Assembly (NCBI RefSeq): GCF_900105905.1
Contig: NZ_FNSV01000005.1
Coordinates: 8,513,501 to 8,577,500, forward strand
Source: Rhodococcus koreensis
Lineage (GTDB): Bacteria > Actinomycetota > Actinomycetes > Mycobacteriales > Mycobacteriaceae
DNA: 64,000 bases
Direction of reading: 5' to 3'
How positions within the stretch are numbered: position 1 is the stretch's first letter; each line of letters begins with the position of its first letter. The position numbers and the translations under genes are program-made. Of the stretch, positions 50,052 to 58,053 are shown piece after piece. Below the pieces are notes generated by a model. The model was not told the DNA's origin. It made no database searches and saw nothing but the letters and a program-made list of their open reading frames with translations.

Positions 50052-51238
50052 CGTGCCTGCCTTCCGAGGATCGAATCCGAGATGATCTTCAGCTGGATTT
50101 CCGACGTGCCTTCGAAGATTTTGGTGAGCTTGGCGTCCCGCCAGTACCGTTCGACGGCGAAATCGGTGGTGTATCCGGCACCGCCGTGAATCTGCAGGGC
50201 CTCACTGGTCACTCGTTCGGCCATCTCGGTGGCGAGGTACTTGACCATCGACGCCTCAACGGTGTTGCGCCGGCCGGCGTCGACCTCGGTGCACACCCGG
50301 TACATCAGCGATCGGGCCGCCTCCACCTCGGTGGCCATGTGCGCGATCTTGAACCGGATCGCCTGGTTATCCCCGATCGGACGGCCGAACTGGACGCGTT
50401 GCCGCGCGTACGCAACGGAGTCCTCGAGCGCTCCGCGTGCCACGCCGATGGCGCGGGCAGCGGTATGAATCCGGGCGGTCTCGAGATCGCCCATGGCGAC
50501 CTTGAAGCCCTCGCCTTCGGGGCCGACCATGGAGTCACCAGCGGCGTAGGCGTTGTCGAAGGACAGCTCCCACGTCTTCCATCCGTGATATCCGATCTTG
50601 CGTACCGGCGTGCCCGTCACTCCGGAGGGCAGCTCACCGCGAGGCTTCGGCATGATAAAACAGCTGATACCGCGCGATCGGTGGTCGCGGTCGATGGGTG
50701 ACGTACGAGCGAATACCTGAAGGTAGTCGGCTCCGTCGGCGAATGTGCACCACATCTTCTGGCCGCTGATCCGCCACCCGTCGGCTTCTCTGCGGGCCCG
50801 AGTCGACAGCGCTGCCACATCGGATCCTGCATCGGGCTCGGACAAGGCAAAGGCGCTGAGGAAATCGCCCGCAGCCATCCGCGGCAGGTACTCGCGGCGC
50901 TGTTCCTCGGTGAAACCAGCGGTGAATTGTTGTCCGCGAGCGATCAGGCTCGACACGCTCATCCACGCGCGGGCAAGTTCCTCGACGATCAGGGCGTACT
51001 CGAAGACCCCGAGGCCCAGCCCGCCGTATTGCTCGGGAATCAGAACACCGAAAAAGCCTAGCTCGGCCATCTTCTGGCGCAGTTCCATCGGAATCTCGCC
51101 CTTGACCGGATCGAGTTCGTTCGCCACGGGCAGTACTTCCTTGGCGGCGAACTCCCGCGCCATCGCCTGGATCGCGAGGCGCTCGTCGGTGAGATACCCG
51201 GCTCCTGACGAACCGACGTCGTCAACTACAGCAGTCAT
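50048..51238 (-). CDS. acyl-CoA dehydrogenase
   Basis: This 396-residue flavoenzyme shows the acyl-CoA dehydrogenase motifs: FLSAFALSEPDAGSDVAALST, WCTFADGADYLQVFAR, AYARQRVQFGRPIGDNQAIRF and the C-terminal TKIFEGTSEIQLKIISDSI with the catalytic-position Glu in FEGTSE. It should oxidise a short or branched acyl-CoA; methylsuccinyl-CoA or glutaryl-like substrates suit its neighbours. It is the first gene of the run down to 47322, and a palindrome related to the iclR operator lies 19 bp upstream of its start codon. Confidence 0.88.
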   Translation of the reverse strand: MTAVVDDVGSSGAGYLTDERLAIQAMAREFAAKEVLPVANELDPVKGEIPMELRQKMAELGFFGVLIPEQYGGLGLGVFEYALIVEELARAWMSVSSLIARGQQFTAGFTEEQRREYLPRMAAGDFLSAFALSEPDAGSDVAALSTRARREADGWRISGQKMWCTFADGADYLQVFARTSPIDRDHRSRGISCFIMPKPRGELPSGVTGTPVRKIGYHGWKTWELSFDNAYAAGDSMVGPEGEGFKVAMGDLETARIHTAARAIGVARGALEDSVAYARQRVQFGRPIGDNQAIRFKIAHMATEVEAARSLMYRVCTEVDAGRRNTVEASMVKYLATEMAERVTSEALQIHGGAGYTTDFAVERYWRDAKLTKIFEGTSEIQLKIISDSILGRQAR

Positions 51239-51256
51239 GAGACTTCAACCCTTCAT

Positions 51257-51277
51257 CCGTGCCTCTAAACGGCACAG
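51257..51277. promoter_or_regulatory. third IclR-type palindrome (degenerate spacer)
   Basis: CCGTGCC-TCTAAAC-GGCACAG has the same two seven-base arms (one mismatch) and the same seven-base spacer length as the palindromes at 31381 and 47042, although the spacer differs. It lies 19 bp upstream of the acyl-CoA dehydrogenase start. Confidence 0.68.
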
Positions 51278-51472
51278 TGTTCCGATATGAGCCAGGATGC
51301 CTCACCGAAGCCGTATTGGTCAACCCCTCCCTCTGGTGCCAGTGGTAGCGACGATGCTGTCAATGCAGGTTAAGGCGCATTGCAACCGATGTCAGTCCCG
51401 GTCCGTGTTCTCCGATATCGGCCAGGACTCGCGCTGTGAGCGGGGTCGCCGGGTGCACAGTGACGCGAGATA

Positions 51473-51506
51473 GTGTGCCGTTATCTGGAATACCGTGCCG
51501 ATATCG
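51473..51506. promoter_or_regulatory. two IclR-like half-sites before the GntR gene
   Basis: AGTGTGCCGTTATC (about 51473-51486) and ACCGTGCCGATATCG (51492-51506) each contain the GTGCCG arm in the same orientation, 20 bp apart. No full inverted arm is present. They lie about 105-140 bp before the GntR start. Confidence 0.35.
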
Positions 51507-51610
51507 ACTACCGTGGTTCGCGTCCGATCCAGATGGATCGGCCTGCGAAGACAGCACCTCGCGGCGATGGATGATGCCGAAGGGCGACAGGAACGGATCG
51601 GTGTGGGCTC

Positions 51611-52351
51611 ATGGGTGACCGTGACAACGAACAAGCGCTGGCGCATCGGCGGTTGTCCCACGCGTTGCGCGAGCAAATCGCCGCAGGCCGCTTCCGCGGT
51701 GGTCGCCAGCTTCCCACGGAACTCGAACTTGCCGAACATTATGGATTGAGTCGGCAGACGGTGCGGCGAGCATTCTACGATCTCGTGGCGGATGGCCTGG
51801 TGTATCGCGTTCCGGGGAGGGGCACGTTCGTCTCCGAACTGGGGAGTAGGCGTCTCCGGCGGCTCGGAGCGATAGAAGAACTGACCAATCTCCCCGCTGG
51901 TACCACCACGGAAATTGTCGCGCCTCTGCGACGTAGGGCCGATATCGAAGCCGCAAGCCGTTTACGCCTCGACAATGACTTCGTCTCCACGATCGCGTAT
52001 GTACGCCGTTACGCGGGGATCGTGTTCGCGATGACGACCGCCCATCTGCCGGATCTGCACGCGCAGCATCTGTGTGGCAGCGCGGGGACGGAGCCAGGCG
52101 CGATCGGAGCGCACACGATCATCGGTCTACTGGAACCCCACCTGGCGTCTCCCGTTGTCGAACTCGTGCAGTCGATCACCGTGGCGCCGGCGTCCGAGGA
52201 GACCGCCCATCACCTCGACTGCCCCGTCGGACATCCGCTGTTGCGCGCCGATCGCGTGTATCTCGATTCGGACAGTCGGGCAGTCGAGTTGGCGGTCAGC
52301 TACTACCTACCCGAGCACTACACCTACCGAAACACCATAGGCAGAAGTTGA
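51611..52351 (+). CDS. GntR family regulator, HutC/UTRA subfamily
   Basis: This 246-residue protein has an N-terminal GntR winged helix (LREQIAAGRFRGGRQLPTE, then YGLSRQTVRRAFYDLVADGL and PGRGTFV) and a C-terminal UTRA ligand domain (RLRLDNDFVSTIAYVRRYAG to AVELAVSYYLPEHYTY). The ATG at 51611 fits the family. It is divergent from the acyl-CoA dehydrogenase operon and convergent with the MHS transporter, so it may control one or both in addition to IclR. The ligand is not known. Confidence 0.85.
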   Translation: MGDRDNEQALAHRRLSHALREQIAAGRFRGGRQLPTELELAEHYGLSRQTVRRAFYDLVADGLVYRVPGRGTFVSELGSRRLRRLGAIEELTNLPAGTTTEIVAPLRRRADIEAASRLRLDNDFVSTIAYVRRYAGIVFAMTTAHLPDLHAQHLCGSAGTEPGAIGAHTIIGLLEPHLASPVVELVQSITVAPASEETAHHLDCPVGHPLLRADRVYLDSDSRAVELAVSYYLPEHYTYRNTIGRS

Positions 52352-52356
52352 GGGGT

Positions 52357-52387
52357 CCTTCTCGGGCCGGGGGGCGGCCCGAGAAGG
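52357..52387. terminator. bidirectional hairpin between GntR and MHS transporter
   Basis: CCTTCTCGGGCC (52357-52368) is perfectly complementary to 52376-52387 around a seven-base G-rich loop. It sits between two convergent stop codons. Confidence 0.85.
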
Positions 52388-52419
52388 AGCGAACCCCGTG
52401 AACAGGGGAGAAATACCGA

Positions 52420-53724
52420 TCAGGATTCTTCGCCTGAAATGTCGCTGCGGAACGTTTCCGGCACCGCTATGGCGCCCAGGAGCGTGATAATCGCGGTGGC
52501 CACGATGTACCACGGAAAATACTGGGAATGACCGGCATTGGCCAGGCTAGTTGCAACAAGCGGGACCGTTCCGCCGAAGATTGCCACCGAAAGCGAGTAG
52601 GGAAAACCTAGGCCGCTCACTCGTACGTGTGGTGGGAAGTTTTCGACCATCACAGCTGACGTGATCGATGTGCAGAGGCTCAACAACAGTAGCCCGATGA
52701 GCTGAATGCATAGCAGAACCGAAAAGTTCGAACTTGTTATCGAGAGCAGGAAAGGCGTCACGATGACGGTGCCGACGCCGAATGCGTACATGCACGGCTT
52801 ACGTCCATATCTGTCGGAGATCAGCCCGGCCACCGGCTGTGCGAGTGTGTAGAGGATCAGCGTGATGATGCCGACCGTCATCGCGGTGGTGGCAGAGGCG
52901 CCGTTCTGGATCTGGAAGTACGTAGTCAGGTACGTCGCCCAAAAATATTGTCCAACACCCATTCCGGTGGCGATTGCAAACACGATCAGGGACTGTCTGG
53001 GGTAACGCTGCAGAGCATTGAGCGGGTTGCGGCTGACGGGTGGCGCGCCGCCCTCGTCGGAGACGGTGGACCCGAGGGTTTCCTGCGTCCCGCGGCGAAT
53101 GTACCAGGCCACGATCGCAGCCAGGGCGCCGACAGCGAAGGGGATTCGCCAACCGTAGTCCCGCATCGCATCTTCACCGATGAGTGCGACGAACACGGTG
53201 ATGAAGGCGAGACATGTCAACTTTCCTATGCCCGACGCGACGAACATGAAGCTCGAGTAGAAACCACGTCGGCCGGCGGGTGCGGATTCGACGATGAAGG
53301 CACCGGCCGTCGTGTATTCCCCTCCAGCGGACAATCCCTGCAGGATGCGGGCAACAGTGAGGATTATGGGCGCGGCGACACCGATCTGGCTGTACGTGGG
53401 GCAGACGGCGACAAGTAGGCTGCCGCCGGCCATGAGGCTGATGGTGAGGCTCAACGCTCGCCGCCTGCCGTACCGATCTGCAAATAGTCCGATGAAGAGC
53501 CCCGCCAGCGGACGTGCGAGGAACCCGACGGCAAAGACGCCGAATGCGCTCAGGAGCGGCACCAGCCCCGACTCGGAGGAAGGAAAGAAGGAAGATGCGA
53601 AATAGACCGCGAGGTAGGAGTACGCGAGGAAATCGAAGAACTCGACCGAGTGTCCGATAGTACCCGCGATCAACTGTCGCCTCGGGTTCGAGATGGCCGC
53701 TGTATCGGATGTTTCTATCTTCAT
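52420..53724 (-). CDS. MHS-type MFS metabolite:H+ symporter
   Basis: This 434-residue membrane protein has the metabolite:H+ symporter signature: AGTIGHSVEFFDFLAYSYLAV, RPLAGLFIGLFADRYGRRRAL and RILQGLSAGGEYTTAGAFIVESAPAGRRGF. Members import citrate, 2-oxoglutarate, shikimate or similar acids. The second half repeats the loop motif as GLISDRYGRKPCMYAFG. The chosen ATG is MKIETSDTAAISNP. Its upstream region has a near-match to the iclR palindrome (53921-53940). It likely imports the acid processed by the adjoining CoA pathway. Confidence 0.87.
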   Translation of the reverse strand: MKIETSDTAAISNPRRQLIAGTIGHSVEFFDFLAYSYLAVYFASSFFPSSESGLVPLLSAFGVFAVGFLARPLAGLFIGLFADRYGRRRALSLTISLMAGGSLLVAVCPTYSQIGVAAPIILTVARILQGLSAGGEYTTAGAFIVESAPAGRRGFYSSFMFVASGIGKLTCLAFITVFVALIGEDAMRDYGWRIPFAVGALAAIVAWYIRRGTQETLGSTVSDEGGAPPVSRNPLNALQRYPRQSLIVFAIATGMGVGQYFWATYLTTYFQIQNGASATTAMTVGIITLILYTLAQPVAGLISDRYGRKPCMYAFGVGTVIVTPFLLSITSSNFSVLLCIQLIGLLLLSLCTSITSAVMVENFPPHVRVSGLGFPYSLSVAIFGGTVPLVATSLANAGHSQYFPWYIVATAIITLLGAIAVPETFRSDISGEES

Positions 53725-53920
53725 TGCGAAGCGTCTTTCTGTGAAGGCGTTGCTCGTGATTCTGGAAGGCTCTTGGCTGCCTGTGGCCCGATGACGTTCC
53801 ATTCGTGGGAGAGTCTTGGGGGACTGACCACCCGGACCCGTGGCTTCGATCAGCGCATCGGGAAACTTTGCGATCGGCGCGAGCCCGTCGCATGGGCGTA
53901 GGCAGTGAAGCTGACATCGT

Positions 53921-53940
53921 CGTGCTGAAGAGCGGCACGG
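53921..53940. promoter_or_regulatory. weak IclR-like palindrome upstream of the MHS transporter
   Basis: On the plus strand GTGCT-GAAGAGC-GGCAC keeps nine of ten arm bases and the seven-base spacing of the other sites. It lies about 200 bp before the transporter start and about 240 bp before the MmgE/PrpD start. A further half-site CTGTGCC is at 54105-54111. Confidence 0.5.
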
Positions 53941-54181
53941 TGTATCGAATAGTGAGTATCGTGCTTCGGATCACATTCTGTCAAGAACGGCTCACCGGTT
54001 TCATCTGCGGGTGAAGTGTGTTGATCTGCAAATCAGATAGGCCAGCGCGAGTAGTGCACGCACAGGGGACTTCCCGAGTGAACTCGTGGGTGCCTTCTTG
54101 AAGGCTGTGCCGTTGGACGGTATGGTGTGCCATTAGTCTAGCTGGGCGCACCGAGCGCACCGGTGGGTGAAGGAGTGGGCT

Positions 54182-55405
54182 ATGACGATTGCGCCGCACG
54201 AATCAACTGATGCCATCGCGCATGATCTCGCAGGGTGGGCCGTCGGTATCGAGTCAGGGGCCGCGGATCTCGATCTCGCTCGACGTGCTCTGGTCGACAC
54301 CGTTGCAGTGACCCTTGCTGCACTGGATGATCCGGCAGATGCGTGGACGGATGGTCTGCCGGCTGCGCTGCGCTGGGCAGCGGTCGGCCACGTGCTCGAT
54401 TTCGACGATCTGCACATACCCTCCACAACCCACATCAGTGTGGTGTGCGTTCCCGCCACGTTGGCGGCGGGCGGCGGTGGGCGGGAGTACCTGGCTGCGG
54501 CGGGTGTGATGGCACGTCTGGGTACCGCGCTCGGTTGGAACCACTACACACAGGGGTGGCACACCACCGCGACGGTCGGTGCCATCTCGGCTGCTGTCGC
54601 AGCCGGGCTGTCGCTCGGACTCGATTCTCACGGTATCACTACTGCGATGGCGCACGCCGTCCCCGCCGCAGGTGGCGTCCGCCAAGCATTCGGCACCGCA
54701 GGCAAGTCGATGCAGGTCGGATTCGCGGCTCAGGCTGGTGTGCGTGCGGCCAGACTCGCCGCTGCCGGGGCGACCGCCGACCCTCGTGCTGTCGGTGAAT
54801 GGTTCCGGCTCGTCGGCGGGCGGAGATCCCCGCAGGTCGAAGGTCCCATCATTCCGGATGGTCTCGGGCTGAAGCTTCACCCATGTTGCTACGCGCTCCA
54901 GCGTCCAATCGCGGCGGTTCGGTCGCTTGGTTCGTTATCGATCGACGACATCGCCCGCATACGGGTGCACACTCCGCGCAGCGCGGTTTTGCCGTTGATA
55001 TACAACTTTCCGAGTTCGGGTCTGGAAGGTAAGTTCTCGCTGAACTATGGCATCGTGGCAGCCCTGCTGGACGGGTTCCCCGATATCGGGAGCTTCACCG
55101 ACGCTGCTGTGCAGCGGCCGGAAGTGCGGAGCAATCTCGACCGCGTCAGTCTGGTCGCCGAGCCCGTGGGCGAGGGGGTGCTCGATGGAGACTGCACGGT
55201 AGTTGTCGAACTCCGCGACGGATCACAACTCGAGGCCGTGGTCGACCTGCCTGTGGGGCATCCGCGCCGGCCTGCATCCGTCGCCGATTTCGAAGCCAAG
55301 GTTCGAGGGTGTGTCGGTGATGAACGGGCGGCCGAGATAGTCAACCTGGACTGGATTTCGGCGGCGGCGTTGTTGCAACGTCATCTGCCGGGCGGTGTCA
55401 ACTGA
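54182..55405 (+). CDS. MmgE/PrpD family protein
   Basis: This 407-residue protein has the MmgE/PrpD pattern: ARRALVDTVAVTLAA, GHVLDFDDLHIPSTTHISVVCVPATLA, the HTTATVGAISAAVAAGLSLGLD and KSMQVGFAAQAGVRAARLAAAG helices, and KLHPCCYALQRPIAAVRSL. The family includes 2-methylcitrate dehydratase, cis-aconitate decarboxylase (itaconate former) and iminodisuccinate epimerase, so it acts on branched or substituted dicarboxylates. The ATG at 54182 has AAGGAG upstream. Beside the CoA pathway it may isomerise or dehydrate the incoming acid. Specific activity is unknown. Confidence 0.82.
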   Translation: MTIAPHESTDAIAHDLAGWAVGIESGAADLDLARRALVDTVAVTLAALDDPADAWTDGLPAALRWAAVGHVLDFDDLHIPSTTHISVVCVPATLAAGGGGREYLAAAGVMARLGTALGWNHYTQGWHTTATVGAISAAVAAGLSLGLDSHGITTAMAHAVPAAGGVRQAFGTAGKSMQVGFAAQAGVRAARLAAAGATADPRAVGEWFRLVGGRRSPQVEGPIIPDGLGLKLHPCCYALQRPIAAVRSLGSLSIDDIARIRVHTPRSAVLPLIYNFPSSGLEGKFSLNYGIVAALLDGFPDIGSFTDAAVQRPEVRSNLDRVSLVAEPVGEGVLDGDCTVVVELRDGSQLEAVVDLPVGHPRRPASVADFEAKVRGCVGDERAAEIVNLDWISAAALLQRHLPGGVN

Positions 55406-55421
55406 AGAATCGGGTCGGAAA

Positions 55422-55880
55422 TCACTCGGACCAAGCGGAATTCACGATCACACCGACGAAGTCGCCCGGGACGAAGCCGGGCACGAAGTGTGCCAGCACA
55501 TCGGCCTTCACGTTGCCGAATGTGGTGTCCGGTCGGTCTTCGAGTCCGTTCGTGAAGGCAGCGAGGATCTCGTTCTTGAAGTTCGGCCGCGGGTGGGAGG
55601 CGACGACGGCGCCGCGTTCCTCGTCGGCGCCGTCGACCTCGAATCGCTGATCCGTGCGGCGGTATTTCGTCGTGAGGCCGAGGTCGTGGAACATTGCCCC
55701 GACGTACAGCGGTTCGGGATCGAACGTGAGCTTCTGGTGACGGGCTCGGAGGGAACCGACTAGGAACACGCGGCGGGAGTGGTGGTAGATCAACGGGTTC
55801 GCTGCCTCCCGCACCAGTTCGGTTGCTTCGGCGACGAGGGCGGTGTCGGGAATGTCGATGCCTGCGACGGTGTCGGCCAT
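55422..55880 (-). CDS. HD-domain protein with internal deletion
   Basis: This 152-residue protein begins as a normal HD-domain protein (YHHSRRVFLVGSLRARHQKL, then YVGAMFHDLGLTTKYRRTDQRFEVDGADE) and resumes with its usual C-terminal part (AVVASHPRPNFKNEILAAFTNGLEDRP). The central part of about 55-60 residues, which I expect from family knowledge between GADE and AVV, is missing without loss of frame. The HD pair itself (FHDLG) remains, but later metal or substrate residues may be gone. It could be a shortened functional form or an in-frame deletion allele. Confidence 0.68.
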   Translation of the reverse strand: MADTVAGIDIPDTALVAEATELVREAANPLIYHHSRRVFLVGSLRARHQKLTFDPEPLYVGAMFHDLGLTTKYRRTDQRFEVDGADEERGAVVASHPRPNFKNEILAAFTNGLEDRPDTTFGNVKADVLAHFVPGFVPGDFVGVIVNSAWSE

Positions 55881-56014
55881 GCGGTGCTCGCTTTTCGAAA
55901 GTAGTGGTCCGTGGGTTGCGGCTGCTCTACTTCACGGTGTCCTGGTCAACCGCGGCGGAAACCGGCATTCCGGCCTACTTCCGCACAGATCGGGACGTGT
56001 CCTGCCGAGTGCTC

Positions 56015-56930
56015 TCAGCGCTGGGAGGAGTGGAATCGCTGCCGATACGCCCGGGGCGACACCCCGAGGTGCTGGATGAAACTGCGTCGTAAGGTCTCCG
56101 GGCTGCCGAATCCGCTGTGCTGCGCCGCGGAAGTCACGGCGTGTCCTGCATCGAGCGTGGCTTTGGCGGTGTCGAATCGGCTCAGCTCTACGTACTTGGC
56201 CGGGGTGGTGCCCAGCTCGTCCTGGAACAGACGGGTCAGATGCCGGGGACTGACGTTGGCGCGTTCGGCGAGCCGGGTGATGGAGTGGTGGTCATCCGCG
56301 GTCCGCGCATGCTGGGGGAGAACTGCGACTGACCTCCTGGTCGCTGCAGGAAAACCACGAGGGACTGGGCTACCGCTCGTGCCAGTTCGGCACCGTGATC
56401 GCGTTCGACGAGTGCCAGGGCCAAGTCGATGCCGGCGGTGACACCCGCCGAGGAGAAGATGGTGCCCTCCTCGACGAAGATCGCGTCGGGTTCGACGGCG
56501 ATCCGGGGATATCCGCGCGAGAGGGTATCCGCGTGCTGCCAGTGGGTGGTCGCGCGCCGGCCGTCGAGGAGCCCAGGATGAACGCACGGGTGCAGATCGG
56601 GGCCATCCGGTCGGCGTTGCCGGCCAGCACGGTGGCTGCACCGGCGCGTTCCGGGCTCACCGGCGTGTACGGAAATACGTCGCCGCCCATCACTAGCGCG
56701 GTGGACAGGCGGCCCGTGTCCGCGGCGTCGACGTCGACGTCGACGTCGACGTCGACCGAGATCCGCATCCCGGTGGACGCGGTCACGTCGACCGCCCCGA
56801 CCGGGCACAGGACCAACTCGTATGTGGCGCCGATTCGATTGGCCTCCGTGAAGACCTCGGATGGACCGGCGACGTCGAGCATCTTCACGCCGTCGAACAC
56901 GAGCACGCCGACACGGTGGGGCACATCCAT
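56015..56930 (-). pseudogene. GlxA-type AraC regulator broken by two frameshifts
   Basis: Three frames together spell one GlxA-type regulator. The first part (MDVPHRVGVLVFDGVKMLDVAGPSEVF to ADRMAPICTRAFILG) is the DJ-1/PfpI domain. A second frame carries RIAVEPDAIFVEEGTIFSSAGVTAGIDLALALVERDHG. A third carries the AraC helix-turn-helix ITRLAERANVSPRHLTRLFQDELGTTPAKYVELSR and SGFGSPETLRRSFIQHLGV. Frames change near 56570-56600 and near 56320. Either the gene is inactive or the sequence has two errors. A five-fold GTCGAC repeat lies inside. Confidence 0.75.
56727..56756. repeat. five tandem copies of GTCGAC
   Basis: GTCGAC is repeated five times without interruption inside the broken GlxA-type gene and encodes a Val-Asp run (VDVDVDVDVD). 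Such hexamer tracts can change length by slippage without shifting the frame. Confidence 0.85.
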
Positions 56931-56996
56931 GAGCTCATCCTCCTCGCATCACGGTTTCAATGGTCTGCGGGCTCGGACGTTTCCGTAGTCCCGGTA

Positions 56997-57054
56997 TTGA
57001 CACCGGGGGTGCCGGGGGTCACAATTCACGAAGTTGACATGACTGTCACGTCAT
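56997..57054 (+). promoter_or_regulatory. possible promoter and operator of the cyclase operon
   Basis: TTGACA (56997-57002) is followed after 17 bases by CACAAT (57020-57025). Further on, ATGAC-TGTCAC-GTCAT (57039-57054) is an inverted repeat of five-base arms just before the ribosome site GAGGAGG. It would suit a repressor site, perhaps for the broken divergent regulator. The promoter match is moderate. Confidence 0.4.
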
Positions 57055-57082
57055 ACTTTGTTCGATTGCCCGAGGAGGCAGG

Positions 57083-58009
57083 ATGACCACGTCCATATCC
57101 GACATGCGAGAACTGGGCCGGCGGTTGAGCAACTGGGGGCGCTGGGGCGCCGGCGACGAGCGTGGAACCACGAACCTCATCACGCCCGAGCGTGTGGCGG
57201 CTGCCGCTGCGCTGATTCGGACCGGCACGATATTCGAATTGGGCATCCCACTCGACGGGGACGGGCCCCAGCCGGGAGGCAATCGGATCAACCCGATCAG
57301 GCTGATGGCCGAGAACGGGCAGGAGCAGGTGCTCCCCGGAGGCTTCAAATGGGCCGACGACTACGTCTTCATGCCGCTGCAGGCGGGCTCGCAGTACGAC
57401 TCCCTGTCCCATGTGCACTACGACGATCAGCTCTACAACGGTCATCCCGGTACGGGGGTCACCGTCAAGGGTGCCGACAAGTGCGGGATCCACACTCAGG
57501 CGAAGGGGATCGCCGGTCGCGGCGTGCTGCTCGACGTCGCGAGGACGCGCGGTGTGGAGTGGCTCGAGGCCGGGACGGCGATCACTCCGGACGAACTCGA
57601 CGCCGTCGTCGCCGCACAGGACGTCGAGGTCGGTCCGGGCGACATCGTGCTGATCCGCACCGGTTGGCGCGCAAAGTTTCTCGCCGACCACGATCCAGCA
57701 GGATTCATGGCGGGTGAGCCGGGTTTGAGTCTGTCGTGCGCCACGTGGCTGCGGGAGCGCGACGTCGCGGTCGTGGGCTCGGACAACTGGGCGGTCGAGG
57801 TGATGCCCGGCGAGAATCCGGGGGCGTTGTTCGAGCTTCACATGGTGCTGATCCGCGACATGGGTATGACCCTTGCCGAGTTGCTCGACTTCGAGGAGCT
57901 TTCCGCAGCCTGCGCCGCCGACGGCCTGTACGACTTCTTCTATGCCGGACCGCCTCTGCAGTTCACCCGCGGGGTGGGGTCGCCGATCAACCCGCTCGCG
58001 ATCCGGTGA
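57083..58009 (+). CDS. cyclase-family (kynurenine formamidase-like) metal hydrolase
   Basis: This 308-residue protein matches the Cyclase family (PF04199): WGAGDERGTTNLITPERVAAAA near the start, PLQAGSQYDSLSHVHYDD in place of the usual H-x-G-T-H-x-D metal motif, then GIAGRGVLLDVARTRGV and VGPGDIVLIRTGW. The larger variant family with this SLSHVHYD motif is common in actinobacterial aromatic and cyclic-acid pathways. It probably opens a lactone, amide or cyclic substrate. GAGGAGG precedes the ATG. An acyl-CoA ligase follows by 44 bp, suggesting hydrolysis then CoA activation. Confidence 0.82.
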   Translation: MTTSISDMRELGRRLSNWGRWGAGDERGTTNLITPERVAAAAALIRTGTIFELGIPLDGDGPQPGGNRINPIRLMAENGQEQVLPGGFKWADDYVFMPLQAGSQYDSLSHVHYDDQLYNGHPGTGVTVKGADKCGIHTQAKGIAGRGVLLDVARTRGVEWLEAGTAITPDELDAVVAAQDVEVGPGDIVLIRTGWRAKFLADHDPAGFMAGEPGLSLSCATWLRERDVAVVGSDNWAVEVMPGENPGALFELHMVLIRDMGMTLAELLDFEELSAACAADGLYDFFYAGPPLQFTRGVGSPINPLAIR

Positions 58010-58053
58010 GCACCAAGTCCACCACCACCTCATCCGTTCCAAGGAGAAACTGA

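Noticed and set aside
56727..56756. GTCGAC array as a CRISPR-like or iteron repeat
   Set aside because: The unit is only six bases with no spacers and it translates as Val-Asp inside a broken regulator gene.
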